Positions 33,292 through 43,409 of a stretch of 64,000 nucleotides of DNA are shown in pieces. The stretch is from positions 1,178,001-1,242,000 of the forward strand of contig NZ_SNYI01000001.1 of the NCBI RefSeq assembly GCF_004362865.1. The letters are read 5' to 3'. Under the pieces are notes generated by a model. It was not told the DNA's origin. It saw nothing but the letters and a program-made list of their open reading frames with translations, and searched no databases. Each line of letters opens with the position of its first letter. The stretch's first letter is position 1. The position numbers and the translations under genes were made by a program. The DNA is from Zeaxanthinibacter enoshimensis (GTDB lineage Bacteria; Bacteroidota; Bacteroidia; Flavobacteriales; Flavobacteriaceae).

Positions 33292-36200
33292 TTTCCGTCG
33301 CTCGTGTTTGGTAATTTATAGACCTGGGCCCTTTCGTTATTCAGGGTTACCAGCAGGTAAGTCTTTCCTTTTAATGTAATGAGGTTAAGGTGCCTGACCG
33401 ATCTCTGCTCAAGGTCAAGTCCCAGGTTGCTTCCCAAAATTACATCATTTTTATTTTTTATCATAGCCCCCGGGAAAGCCCCAAGCCTTCCGTGGAAAGG
33501 TTTGAGCCCGAAGTAGTTCCCCCCGGCCAGTACTTCCTCTTTCCCATCGCCGTCAAAATCTGCCTTCAGCATGGCCAATACCGGTGCCAATTGCAGTTCT
33601 TCAGATAAAGGAACAAAACGGAACCGGCCGTTCACGTTCTCCAGGTAACCTGTCCTCAGTTCCTGCACCTCGAGGATGGTAGCACGCTTTAGCATAGGAC
33701 CATCCAAAACCTCCTCAACGGTCTTTCCGGCGAAAGATCGGTAAGAGTTGAACTTCTTCCTGAGGCTTACTAATTGCCCGGAGAGTTCCGGTAGCCCGTC
33801 AAGGGGATAGTATTTCCCGTCCTTGGCGGTAGCGATAATGGTTTCAGTGCTGCCATTGGCATCCAGGTCGCCGTAATACATGCGCATCGGTGTTTCCTCT
33901 TCTGCTTTAAATTTGCTGTTCAGACCCCAGTTACCCAGGAGGTAATCAGTATCGCCGTCCCCGTCTATATCAAAAGGTTGTATACTCTGCCACAGGCCTG
34001 TAGGGGCATTTTTAAGCGGGAATTCTTCAACCAGGTTGCCTTTTTTGTTCCTGAAAAACCTGGGCGGCATCCATTCGCCTACAAGGATAAGATCCGCTGT
34101 TCCATCCCGGTCAAAATCATCCCATACGGCGTCAGTGACCATTCCGGCCAACCGCAATTGATCGTTCTTTACGATACTGAAGTTTCCGTTCTCGTTCCTG
34201 AGGAGGTGCGAATTAGGGATGCGTCCAAAATCTGCAGTTATGGCATTACTGCCCCGGAAAACGTCCAGGTCACCGTCATTGTCCAAATCGTTAGCCGCCA
34301 GGACTGAGGTGTTGCCGTAAATTTCGGGGAATTCGGCAGCTGAGAACGTGCTGTCCCGGAGACTATAATAATGATCGAGCAAAGGCTCCATGCGGTTGTA
34401 AAAATCGCCTCCCCCGGTTCCTATCAGCAGGTCGCTCTGACCATCAGAGTTAAAATCTTCAACAAGTGCCGATACGTCTTCTGCAATAGAATCTGATGCT
34501 ATGGTAGGGTAGTGGAGAGCCTGAAAGATGCTGTCCCTGTTCATATAGAACGCAGACTTTATGTACTTAGATCCCCCGAAGAAGATATCTTCCTTTCCAT
34601 CTCCATCAAGGTCACCAACCGCTGTAGCGGGCCCCCGGTCCGAGATCATATAAGGGATAAGTTTTTGCCGGTTAAAATCCAGGTATTTGTCTTCCACATG
34701 GGTAAAGTCAATACCCAGGTTATCATCAGTTTTCTCGAAAAATGCTTTTGTTTTTGGCTTAAGACTTTGGTAATCGAAAGGTTCAGTTTCTGAAGGACTG
34801 ACCTCCAGGATTTGATTTACCCCCACCTGAGTCATCAGTTGGGTGGTCTTATCCGGCCAGACGATCCGCAAAGAGTCTATTGTTCCGGTTTTACCAAATC
34901 CGAAATGCAGAATTGGTTCACTGGAGGACTGGAATCCCCGCGCGGTATAGAGTTCTTTGTATTGCAGTTTGTCACCGGTATAGACATATACCTTGGTGCC
35001 AATCCCGAAGCGGTTGGGAGCGGGATAGCGGAATTTTAGTTTCAGGTAATTGGCCTGGTCGTTGGTTTGGTTGATGTAGAGGCTGACCGGGCTGTCGATA
35101 TTATTCACAACAAGGTCCAGGTCGCCGTCATTATCCAGGTCACCTGCAGCGGTAGCCCCGGAGATCAAGGTGTCATTGGCGATCCAATCCGAGGACATAT
35201 CCCGGAACCGGATTCCCCCGCTGCCCTGGAAAATGTAGTTGTGGACTTTCCCCGAAGGCATCATATCCAATGCCTCCTGGTCTACCAGTTTGGTGTTATT
35301 GATTTTGTTCCTCATCTGGTCACTGGAAACAAAGTTGATGAAATCCAGGTCGTTCGGACGCTTGGGTATCCCGTTAGAAATAAAGATATCCTGCTCTCCA
35401 TCCTGGTCAAAATCACCAAAGAGGCTGCTCCAGCTCCAATCGGTGGCCGCAATCCCGCTCAACAGGGCAGTTTCCCGGAACTTACCATGAGGATTGTTCA
35501 GGTGAAGCATGTTCCTTGTAAACTGGTAATGGTACCCATATCGTTCTGTCCGGAGTTTCTGGGTCTGCATATTATCATCCCCTTCTGATGATTTCAGGAC
35601 CTTTTCATCTTCGGGAAGCATATCCAGCGAGAGCAGGTCTGGCCAGCCGTCGTGGTTAATGTCTGCCACATCGTTGCCCATGGAGAATCGGGTAGTGTAC
35701 CCGAAATGATCTTTAAGACTCTCGGTAAAAGTGCCGTCGCCGTTGTTCAGGTAGTAATAATCATCTTCGTGGAAATCGTTCCCTACATAAATGTCGGGGT
35801 ACCCATCCACGTTAAAATCGGCCACGGCAACTCCAAGGCCATAACCATTGATCCCTCCGTAGATGCCTGCTTCCTCACTGACATCCGTAAAGGAACCTCC
35901 ATCATTCCGGAGCAGTTTATCGCCGGTCTGGTAGTTCCTGCTGAGCCTCAGGGCTGCATTCCCAAAAGATTCCTGGGTATGCACCGCATGGTTGAGCAGG
36001 TAGATGTCCAGATCCCCATCCAGGTCATAATCCAGGAAGGCAGCCCCTGAACTGTAGGTGTCAAAATCGAGCCCGTACTTGCCTGCACTTTCTGTAAAGG
36101 TCAGGTCTCCATTATTTATATATAGTTCGTTGTACCCGTCAAATCCATTGATGCCTACCACGGCGCATACGTAAATATCCAGCAGTCCGTCCCCGTTGAC

Positions 36201-36551
36201 ATCACCCATGACAACCCCGGTGTTCCAGCTGCTGTTGCCGCTCACCCCTGCACTGGCAGTAATGTCTTTGAACTTTAAGCCTCCCTGGTTAAGAAAAAGC
36301 TTGTTCTTTACCTGGTTCCCGGATATGTAAATGTCTGGAAGGCCATCGTTATTTATATCTCCCACGGCGACACCGCCTCCATTATAGAAATAAAGGTAAT
36401 CCAGGATGTTCAGGTCATCGGTCTCGGTCAGCTGGTTGGTGAAATCCAGGCCTGTATCCTCCTTTTCCGGATTTGTGAACAGAGAGCCCCCGGTATCTTT
36501 GCACCCAAACATAACAGCAGCCAGCAGTATCAATGACAAAACTTTATTCAT
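33288..36551 (-). CDS. CRTAC1/ASPIC-UnbV FG-GAP repeat lipoprotein (copy 1)
   Basis: A 1,087-residue secreted lipoprotein with lipobox MFGC (Cys17). Two blocks of FG-GAP/VCBS repeats with acidic Ca-binding loops such as DINNDGLPDIYISG and DLDNDGDLDLVVNN form beta-propellers of the integrin-alpha type. Between them is the ASPIC/UnbV domain (about 520-620; GIGTKVYVYTG, ARGFQSSSEPILHFGFGKTG, IVWPDKTTQ). The family is common at Bacteroidota cell surfaces, often near SusCD loci or haloperoxidases, but its job is not settled. It overlaps copy 2 by 8 bases and the haloperoxidase gene by 4. The repeats make long antisense frames that are not genes. Confidence 0.88.
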   Translation of the reverse strand: MNKVLSLILLAAVMFGCKDTGGSLFTNPEKEDTGLDFTNQLTETDDLNILDYLYFYNGGGVAVGDINNDGLPDIYISGNQVKNKLFLNQGGLKFKDITASAGVSGNSSWNTGVVMGDVNGDGLLDIYVCAVVGINGFDGYNELYINNGDLTFTESAGKYGLDFDTYSSGAAFLDYDLDGDLDIYLLNHAVHTQESFGNAALRLSRNYQTGDKLLRNDGGSFTDVSEEAGIYGGINGYGLGVAVADFNVDGYPDIYVGNDFHEDDYYYLNNGDGTFTESLKDHFGYTTRFSMGNDVADINHDGWPDLLSLDMLPEDEKVLKSSEGDDNMQTQKLRTERYGYHYQFTRNMLHLNNPHGKFRETALLSGIAATDWSWSSLFGDFDQDGEQDIFISNGIPKRPNDLDFINFVSSDQMRNKINNTKLVDQEALDMMPSGKVHNYIFQGSGGIRFRDMSSDWIANDTLISGATAAGDLDNDGDLDLVVNNIDSPVSLYINQTNDQANYLKLKFRYPAPNRFGIGTKVYVYTGDKLQYKELYTARGFQSSSEPILHFGFGKTGTIDSLRIVWPDKTTQLMTQVGVNQILEVSPSETEPFDYQSLKPKTKAFFEKTDDNLGIDFTHVEDKYLDFNRQKLIPYMISDRGPATAVGDLDGDGKEDIFFGGSKYIKSAFYMNRDSIFQALHYPTIASDSIAEDVSALVEDFNSDGQSDLLIGTGGGDFYNRMEPLLDHYYSLRDSTFSAAEFPEIYGNTSVLAANDLDNDGDLDVFRGSNAITADFGRIPNSHLLRNENGNFSIVKNDQLRLAGMVTDAVWDDFDRDGTADLILVGEWMPPRFFRNKKGNLVEEFPLKNAPTGLWQSIQPFDIDGDGDTDYLLGNWGLNSKFKAEEETPMRMYYGDLDANGSTETIIATAKDGKYYPLDGLPELSGQLVSLRKKFNSYRSFAGKTVEEVLDGPMLKRATILEVQELRTGYLENVNGRFRFVPLSEELQLAPVLAMLKADFDGDGKEEVLAGGNYFGLKPFHGRLGAFPGAMIKNKNDVILGSNLGLDLEQRSVRHLNLITLKGKTYLLVTLNNERAQVYKLPNTSDGK

Positions 36552-39500
36552 CCAGGGCGTAGATTTTAGGTTCCTTATCGTTGATGGCAGCGATCAGGTA
36601 GCTCTTTCCCCTGGCATCCCTAAAGATTTGCAGGTGCTTGATCTCATCGCGTATAAAAAGACCGCTTTTTTCATAATCCTGCCATTTGAAATCGAGATCC
36701 TTACCCCCAAGCAGAACAGAACCATAATTGGCATCCAGCCTGGAGTATTGAGGTTTAAATTCAAAATTATTGCCTCCCAGTAAGAGATCGGTATACCCGT
36801 CATTATTCAGGTCTGTACAGCTTATCCCGCAGACACAGGATAACTGTACCTGGGGCGGCAATTTCTTAATGGTATACTTTCCATTGCCTTCATTTACGGC
36901 GATCACCGATTCCGAGATCACAGCTTCTTTTACAATCGAATTCGTGATAACGTCTTCCGGGAACAGTTCCCGGATAGTTCTTTTGGCATAGTCAGAAGCT
37001 TTCAGGTTCTGTTTTTTCAGGGCCACCATCTGGTTGGTAAGTTCTTTCTTCTGGTGCAGGGGATAATCGGCTCCGCCAGATCTCTGGGTGACGATCTGTT
37101 CGATGGTACCATTGTTATCAAAATCATTGACCCATATTTTCATGGGCTGTCCCGGCATGGGTTTATAGTGGAGATTACCGCCCTGGTTCCCCAGGATAAG
37201 GTCCATGTCCCCGTCCTTATCCAGATCTTCTGCTTCTACGACATTCCACCAGCCGCTTAGACTGTCTAGTGTGGTCTTTGTCCTGGATAACCTTCTGCCG
37301 TTGTTCCTGAATATCAGCGGACTTCCCCAGTCAGAAACCGTGATAAGATCCTTTTTGCCGTCCCCGTCCATATCGGCCCAGGTAGACGAGGTGATCATCC
37401 CTGCGTCCTTCAGGTCATATGCAAGTCGTTCTGTCGCATCTGAAAAGTTGCCTTTTCCGTCGTTCTCAAGGAAAAGATGATCGGGGTTGACCCCATAGGT
37501 GCCTACGACTGATCGGGATCCCAGGAATACATCGATATCCCCGTCCTGGTCAAAATCATAAGGTTCCAGGGTAGAGACATTCTTAAAAGACGAAGGCAAT
37601 TGCTGACCGGAGGATGTAAGCCTGCCTTTCCCGTCATTAAGGTAAAGGCGGGGCCTGTAGCTTTGTGATTCACCAACCTGGTTGCCGCCGGTTCCTACCA
37701 TCAGGTCCAGGTCGCCGTCCCCGTCGGCATCAAAAAATGCTGCCGCGGTATCTTCCATGCGTTCATCATCTTCCAAAGCTCGCTGGCGGCTTTTAACCAA
37801 TTTCCCATTCCCTTTGTGCAGGTATAGTACGCCGGGCTGACCTTTTGCACCGCCGAGGTAAATATCTTCGTTCCCATCTCCGTCTACGTCGCCCACAGCC
37901 AGTGCCGGTCCTTCCTGTGACAGTAATTTGTAGATGAGCCCTTCGTAGTCAAAGTCGTTGTAATTGTTTTCCTTATGGGCAAGGAGGCTGCTGTTATCGA
38001 GTTCCCTTAAGAAAGGTTTTTGTTTTTTATTTTTTTGCGGGATGTACGTTTCACGGGCATCTGCATAATTAAAGCTCAGCAACTGGTCCGGTTTAACATC
38101 GGTCATAAGAACTGTTCGATCATCCGGCCAGATAACTCGCAGCGAATCGATGGTATCAGTCTTCCCGAGTCCTATGGTCATTTTATAGTCCATGGACGAC
38201 TGGAACCCCCTGGATGGGATAAGCTCCTGCAGGTACGTCTTATCATCCATATAAAGCATCACGGTTGTTCCTACCCCGAAAGGATTCTTTTCAGGACCCT
38301 TAAACTGCAGTTGCAGGTAATGGTGGTTAGTAAAGGAATTGCTGTGGTTCTCGTATACAAAGGCAGTCATGTTGACATTATTCACCACCAGGTCAAGGTC
38401 CCCATCATTGTCAAGGTCTCCATAGGCGGCCCCGTTCGAAAGGCTGGGGATCTCAAAACCCCAGTCCTTGTTTGCATTAGAAAAGGTAATGTCGCCGTTG
38501 TTTCTGAAGGCATAATTAGCCTGTGGTTTTACCGGCATCTTGTTGATAATGGAATCTATGGATTCCTTCCGCCCGGTGAGTGCCATTTTCTGGATAATTT
38601 CGTTAGCGAAGAAATCGACAAAATCCAGGTCGGTCAGGTCGTGGTTCACCCCGTTGGTCACATATATATCACGGAGGCCATCGTTGTCCATATCAAACAA
38701 CAGCCCGGCCCAGCTCCAGTCCGTGGCATCTACACCACTGAAATAGGCCACTTCGGAGAAGGATCCGTTTCCATTGTTCAGTTGTAGTGTGTTCTGTATA
38801 TACTGCTGGTAAAAATCTTTACTTTGTTTCAGTTTAAAGACATTGTAGCCTTCAAATTCCATAACCGATTTTACCCTCTCATCCGGCTCGGGCAACATGT
38901 CGGTTATAAAGATCTCGGCGTGTCCGTCGTTGTTAATATCAGCCATGTCTATTCCCATAGCGGACAGGGAGAGGTGAGAGGTCCAGTTCTTAATGTCTTC
39001 TGTAAATGTTCCGTCCTGGTTATTGATATAAAGGTAATCGCGCTCGTAGAAGTCGTTGGAGACATAGATGTCAGGGTAGAGGTCCTTATTGATATCGGTT
39101 ACCATGACCCCCAGGCCAAAACCGATCAGGCTGCCATAGATACCGGCTGATTCGCTGACATCTACAAATTTTCCGTTATCATTCCTGAGCAGCATATCAC
39201 CTACCCCTTTAAAGATGTCAGGAACCCCTTCCCAGTCCTGGGCCCTAACTTCCCTTTGTTCGGCGTACCCAAGGCTGCTCACCGGTATATTGCTGTTGTT
39301 TAGGATATATGCATCAAGGTCGCCGTCCTTATCATAATCAAAGAAAGTCGCATGCGTGGAGAAACCAGTTTTGGCAAGGTTGTATTCAGCAGCTCTCTCC
39401 GTAAAGGTGAGATCACCGTTATTGATGTAGAGATCATTGTCGTGGTTGTTCCCCTCCATATTCCCGGCGTTGCTGACATAGATATCCAGCAAGCCATCGG

Positions 39501-39906
39501 CATTGATGTCTACCATCACGACCCCGGTAGACCAGGGTTTATTCCCTTCTACCCCTGCTGTCGCAGAAATGTCCTCGAACTGCATATTCCCTTTATTGAG
39601 GTACAAACGGTTCGGTTCCATATTCCCCGTCAGGTAGATATCAGCCAGGCCATCATTATTGATATCACCTATAGCCACACCCCCGCCATTGTAAAAATTG
39701 CGGTATTTGAAAATATTGAAATTCTTCTGGTTCTCAACTTTATTGATAAAGTCTATACCCGTTCTTTCAGGGGGTAGTAAGCTGAAAAGGGTAGGGGCCT
39801 TCTGTTCGGATTCCCCTGCTTCCTTTGATTCCTTCTGGCATGCGGTAAATGCCAGGATGGCCAAAAAAATAACGCCCTGGTACAGGGTTGCTCGTTTTAT
39901 TCTCAT
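36544..39906 (-). CDS. CRTAC1/ASPIC-UnbV FG-GAP repeat lipoprotein (copy 2)
   Basis: A 1,120-residue lipoprotein with lipobox FTAC (Cys23). It has the same order as copy 1: FG-GAP repeats (DINADGLLDIYVSNAG, DYDKDGDLDAYILN), the ASPIC/UnbV domain (GVGTTVMLYMDD, SRGFQSSMDYKMTIGLG, VIWPDDRTVL) and a second repeat block (DVDGDGNEDIYLGG). It differs widely in sequence from copies 1 and 3, so the set is an old duplication rather than a recent tandem array. It lies 6 bases behind copy 3 and overlaps copy 1, so the three are made together. Confidence 0.88.
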   Translation of the reverse strand: MRIKRATLYQGVIFLAILAFTACQKESKEAGESEQKAPTLFSLLPPERTGIDFINKVENQKNFNIFKYRNFYNGGGVAIGDINNDGLADIYLTGNMEPNRLYLNKGNMQFEDISATAGVEGNKPWSTGVVMVDINADGLLDIYVSNAGNMEGNNHDNDLYINNGDLTFTERAAEYNLAKTGFSTHATFFDYDKDGDLDAYILNNSNIPVSSLGYAEQREVRAQDWEGVPDIFKGVGDMLLRNDNGKFVDVSESAGIYGSLIGFGLGVMVTDINKDLYPDIYVSNDFYERDYLYINNQDGTFTEDIKNWTSHLSLSAMGIDMADINNDGHAEIFITDMLPEPDERVKSVMEFEGYNVFKLKQSKDFYQQYIQNTLQLNNGNGSFSEVAYFSGVDATDWSWAGLLFDMDNDGLRDIYVTNGVNHDLTDLDFVDFFANEIIQKMALTGRKESIDSIINKMPVKPQANYAFRNNGDITFSNANKDWGFEIPSLSNGAAYGDLDNDGDLDLVVNNVNMTAFVYENHSNSFTNHHYLQLQFKGPEKNPFGVGTTVMLYMDDKTYLQELIPSRGFQSSMDYKMTIGLGKTDTIDSLRVIWPDDRTVLMTDVKPDQLLSFNYADARETYIPQKNKKQKPFLRELDNSSLLAHKENNYNDFDYEGLIYKLLSQEGPALAVGDVDGDGNEDIYLGGAKGQPGVLYLHKGNGKLVKSRQRALEDDERMEDTAAAFFDADGDGDLDLMVGTGGNQVGESQSYRPRLYLNDGKGRLTSSGQQLPSSFKNVSTLEPYDFDQDGDIDVFLGSRSVVGTYGVNPDHLFLENDGKGNFSDATERLAYDLKDAGMITSSTWADMDGDGKKDLITVSDWGSPLIFRNNGRRLSRTKTTLDSLSGWWNVVEAEDLDKDGDMDLILGNQGGNLHYKPMPGQPMKIWVNDFDNNGTIEQIVTQRSGGADYPLHQKKELTNQMVALKKQNLKASDYAKRTIRELFPEDVITNSIVKEAVISESVIAVNEGNGKYTIKKLPPQVQLSCVCGISCTDLNNDGYTDLLLGGNNFEFKPQYSRLDANYGSVLLGGKDLDFKWQDYEKSGLFIRDEIKHLQIFRDARGKSYLIAAINDKEPKIYALDE

Positions 39907-39912
39907 ACTGTG

Positions 39913-42900
39913 TTATTTCTGGTCGGTGGTCAAGAATACGGGTTTTTGGTTGTTCATCCCCGCAATATAATGAGGTCTCTTTCCTATGTCAATTCTCAGC
40001 AGGTCCCGGACCGGCCCTGATAGCCCTGTTCCGGATCTTTCTGATATAAGGAATCGCCCCGATTTATCATTGAACAAAATTAAGCCATGCAAAGCATCCA
40101 TCCTACCTAATTGGGTGCTAATTTCCAAGGTATTACCTCCTATGAAAATGTCAATTGCCCCATCCTTGTCAAAATCTTCCAGGATCATGTCATGTACGGA
40201 AGAAACCTGTGCCTGCCGGGGTAACTTCTGCCGGCTGAAAGAATTATCCCCATTGTTAAGGAATACGGAACTCGATAACAGGTGCACATTTTTTTTGTCC
40301 GCCCTGGAAAGCTTTTCCCGAGTAAAGATGTCCTCCATAGAAGCCTTTGCAAAATCAGCATAAGAAAGGAATTCCTTGTTGAGGTGCGGTAACTGTTTTA
40401 CCAGCTCATCCTTGGAGGCCAGGGTAGTTTCCTTACCGCGGTAATAATAGGTCAGGATCGATTCAACCGATCCATTATTATCAAAATCGGCCCGGTAGAG
40501 TCGCATCGGTTGGTCTGGGGAAGCAGAAAGCCTGCTGTTCTCTCCCCAATTCCCGGCAACCAAGTCCAGGTCTCCATCCCGGTCAAGGTCTGCTACATGG
40601 ATCGTATTCCACAGTCCGGCAGTATGAGACAGACCGTTGTTTTGCTGTAGCTGGAGCGACTTCCCATCGTTCATCAGGATGCTGACAGGCATCCAGTGGC
40701 CCACGGCAATAAGGTCTTCGTACCCGTTTCCATCGAGGTCTGACCAATGGACATCTTTTACATTACCTAGCTGCTGTAGCGGTGCAAACGCTTTATCGTT
40801 TACTTTCTCAAAATGACCGGTGCCATCATTGCGAAATAAAAGTTGCTCGGGGGTTTTCCCATAATTTCCAGGCACCTGGTCCGAAGTGATCAGTACATCC
40901 AGGTCACCATCCCCTTCAAGGTCGGTGACAGATACAGAAGAAGCATTGATCTCTATACCCTGGAATTCTGTATCGTCGTACTCAAGTGTCCCGTTCTTAT
41001 TTCTGTACAACCTGGGTTTCAAAGCAGTGCCATTCCTGAATTCGTTGCCCCCCGAGGCAACCAGCAGGTCCGGGAAACCATCAGCATCCGCATCAAAGAA
41101 AAGGGCTGCAGTATCTTCACTTAAATAATGGGCTTCAAAAAGGTCTTGCTGAATTTGTCTAAAACTACCGTCAGTATCCTGCAGGTAGAGCACTGACGCC
41201 TGGTTCTTTGCACCGCAAATGAACAGATCCTCCATACCATCCTGGTTAATGTCTGCCGCTGCGAGTGCGGGTCCTTCATGGCTACCGGCAACAGGTGCAA
41301 GGGGTTCCCGGTTAAAATCCAGGGTTGTACTCTCCCTATGCGTGAAATCAAGGGGTGATGGAATAGGAGAGAGCAGGCGGTGCGAAGTCCTACCCCGGTC
41401 TGAATAATAATTTCCCCCTGCATTCTCATACTTCACTTTTACAGTATGATTTTCGGGAATTGTTCGGAGGGTTTCAAACTTACCACCCGGCCATACGATA
41501 AGCAGGGAGTCCGGCGCGTTTGCCTTACCTAACCCAAAATGGAGCTCGTTAGGAACTGCCGACAAGTAACCCCGGCTATTGTAATTTTCGGCCACCTGGA
41601 GTTTTCCTGCAGCATAAGCATATACTTTAGCCCCGATGCCTCTTCCATTTCCTGCAGGCCCGGATAAGTGTATTTTAGAAAAAGAATGCCCGGGGAATTG
41701 TTCGCTGCTGTTTCTCAATAATGTTGCAGGAGCGTCGACATTGTTGATAACAAGGTCCAGGTCACCATCGTTGTCCAGGTCTGCATAACTACTTCCGTTA
41801 CTGAAAGAAGCAGCAATATTCACCCATTTTTCGGTAACATCCTCAAATTGCAGATCCCCGTTATTCGCAAAGAAATAGTTAGGCACTTTTTTTTGTGGTA
41901 TTTCTTTGATAAACTCCATCTCCTCAGCGCTCATCCCTTTTGATAAACGCTTCTGTATATTATCATTGGCAATGAAGTTTATAAAATCCATGTCATTGGT
42001 GGCGCCTTTAATGCCGTTGGAGATAAAGACGTCTTTATCACCATCATTGTCATAGTCTGCGGCAAGCGGTGCCCAAGACCAATCGGTAGCCGCAAGACCC
42101 GAAATCTGTCCAACTTCGCTATAACGATCATTGCCGAGGTTTTGGTGGACGGTATTCTGCATGTATTGGGGCCGGTAACCATTCTTCAGGTAGAGTTCAT
42201 AAGTGGGATATGCATATTCTGCTCCTGATGTTTTAAAGGTCTCTAAATCTTCCGGGAGCATATCAAGCGAGATTATCTCGGGGAGGCCATCGTTGTCCAG
42301 GTCAGCGATATCATTGCCCATAGAGAAATGGCTGGTATGGCCAAGGTGGGTGTCATCTAGGGATATGATCTCCTTAAATGTGCCATCGCCCTGGTTAATA
42401 TAGAAATAGTCATTCTCAAAGAAATCGTTTCCTATATAGATATCAGGGTAGCCATCGTTGTTGGTGTCACTGATCGCCAGTCCCAGGCCGTAGCCGATCT
42501 TTCCGGAAAAAATACCGGCCGCCTCTGAAACATCTGTGTATGTGCCATTATCATTGCGGTACAGCCGGTCTCCCGAACCTGGATCCGGCACCTCGCGCAT
42601 GCTGCCTTTACCATAGTTCCTGTTCGGATAGACAGAATGGTTCATCAGGAACAGGTCAAGGTCGTTATCCAGGTCATAATCAAAGAAGGCCGCCTGCGTG
42701 GAGAACCCGGAGAAGTCCAGGCCATAAAGGGCTGCTTCTTCCCTGAAAACAGGGATGCCCTTCTCATCCATGCCCTGGTTCACGTAGAGAAGGTTATGAC
42801 CTTCCAGGTTCAGGTAATTGGCAACTTTGGAAATATACAGGTCCTGCAGACCATCGTCGTTAATATCAACATGGGTTACGCCGGTAGTCCACCCGGTAGA

Positions 42901-43218
42901 ATTTTCTAAACCTGCCGCTGCACTTACTTCCCGGAATTTGAAATTTCCCTTGTTAATATAAAGTGCATCACTCCCCTGGTTAGCCGTAAAGTAAATATCC
43001 TTTAAACCGTCATTATTGAAATCGCTAATGGCAACTCCTCCGCCATTGTAATAGTAGAGGTAAGTCAGGATGTTGAGTTCAGGGGTGTCCTCTAACCGGT
43101 TCTGGAAATCTATACCGGATATGGATGGCTCAACCCGGGTAAATAATTTCTGCTTTTTTTCCTCGCAACTACCCAGGAGCAGGCCCATCAAGATAATCAG
43201 CCGGATATACTTTATCAT
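39913..43218 (-). CDS. CRTAC1/ASPIC-UnbV FG-GAP repeat lipoprotein (copy 3, first in operon)
   Basis: A 1,101-residue lipoprotein. ATG 43218 (MIKYIRLIILMGLLLGSC, lipobox LGSC, Cys18) is used; the longer ATG at 43365 would add 49 residues without a signal character. FG-GAP repeats (DFNNDGLKDIYFTANQ, DYDLDNDLDLFLMN), ASPIC/UnbV domain (GIGAKVYAYAAGK, SRGYLSAVPNELHFGLGK, IVWPGGKFE) and a second repeat block follow the family order. As the first gene of the six-gene run it is next to the promoter. The upstream gap of 191 bases is shared with the symporter gene on the other strand; no clear TAnnTTTG element was found for this direction. Confidence 0.88.
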   Translation of the reverse strand: MIKYIRLIILMGLLLGSCEEKKQKLFTRVEPSISGIDFQNRLEDTPELNILTYLYYYNGGGVAISDFNNDGLKDIYFTANQGSDALYINKGNFKFREVSAAAGLENSTGWTTGVTHVDINDDGLQDLYISKVANYLNLEGHNLLYVNQGMDEKGIPVFREEAALYGLDFSGFSTQAAFFDYDLDNDLDLFLMNHSVYPNRNYGKGSMREVPDPGSGDRLYRNDNGTYTDVSEAAGIFSGKIGYGLGLAISDTNNDGYPDIYIGNDFFENDYFYINQGDGTFKEIISLDDTHLGHTSHFSMGNDIADLDNDGLPEIISLDMLPEDLETFKTSGAEYAYPTYELYLKNGYRPQYMQNTVHQNLGNDRYSEVGQISGLAATDWSWAPLAADYDNDGDKDVFISNGIKGATNDMDFINFIANDNIQKRLSKGMSAEEMEFIKEIPQKKVPNYFFANNGDLQFEDVTEKWVNIAASFSNGSSYADLDNDGDLDLVINNVDAPATLLRNSSEQFPGHSFSKIHLSGPAGNGRGIGAKVYAYAAGKLQVAENYNSRGYLSAVPNELHFGLGKANAPDSLLIVWPGGKFETLRTIPENHTVKVKYENAGGNYYSDRGRTSHRLLSPIPSPLDFTHRESTTLDFNREPLAPVAGSHEGPALAAADINQDGMEDLFICGAKNQASVLYLQDTDGSFRQIQQDLFEAHYLSEDTAALFFDADADGFPDLLVASGGNEFRNGTALKPRLYRNKNGTLEYDDTEFQGIEINASSVSVTDLEGDGDLDVLITSDQVPGNYGKTPEQLLFRNDGTGHFEKVNDKAFAPLQQLGNVKDVHWSDLDGNGYEDLIAVGHWMPVSILMNDGKSLQLQQNNGLSHTAGLWNTIHVADLDRDGDLDLVAGNWGENSRLSASPDQPMRLYRADFDNNGSVESILTYYYRGKETTLASKDELVKQLPHLNKEFLSYADFAKASMEDIFTREKLSRADKKNVHLLSSSVFLNNGDNSFSRQKLPRQAQVSSVHDMILEDFDKDGAIDIFIGGNTLEISTQLGRMDALHGLILFNDKSGRFLISERSGTGLSGPVRDLLRIDIGKRPHYIAGMNNQKPVFLTTDQK

Positions 43219-43409
43219 GCCTGTAAAAGTGAAATGGCAATATATATAATCCTCCAGTAAGAGTAAAAAGAATATGGTTAATGTTCGGGCGGATAAAAAA
43301 CTCAATCCTGCCCATATTGGGGATACTCTGCGAATATATAGGCGGTTACAAGGTATAGTTTGCAAAGAAACTAATATATTTAGCCTTCAAACAAACCAAA
43401 CTCAGCGTT

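Noticed and set aside
38020-38787. Plus-strand frame of 255 residues over the second CRTAC1-type gene
   Set aside because: It arises from the periodic FG-GAP repeat codons on the minus strand.
33288-43218. Recurring short DNA motifs such as CAGGTCNCCGTC that resemble a repeat array
   Set aside because: They encode the Ca-binding DxDxDG loops of FG-GAP repeats, have irregular spacing and no spacers, so this is neither CRISPR nor a satellite.
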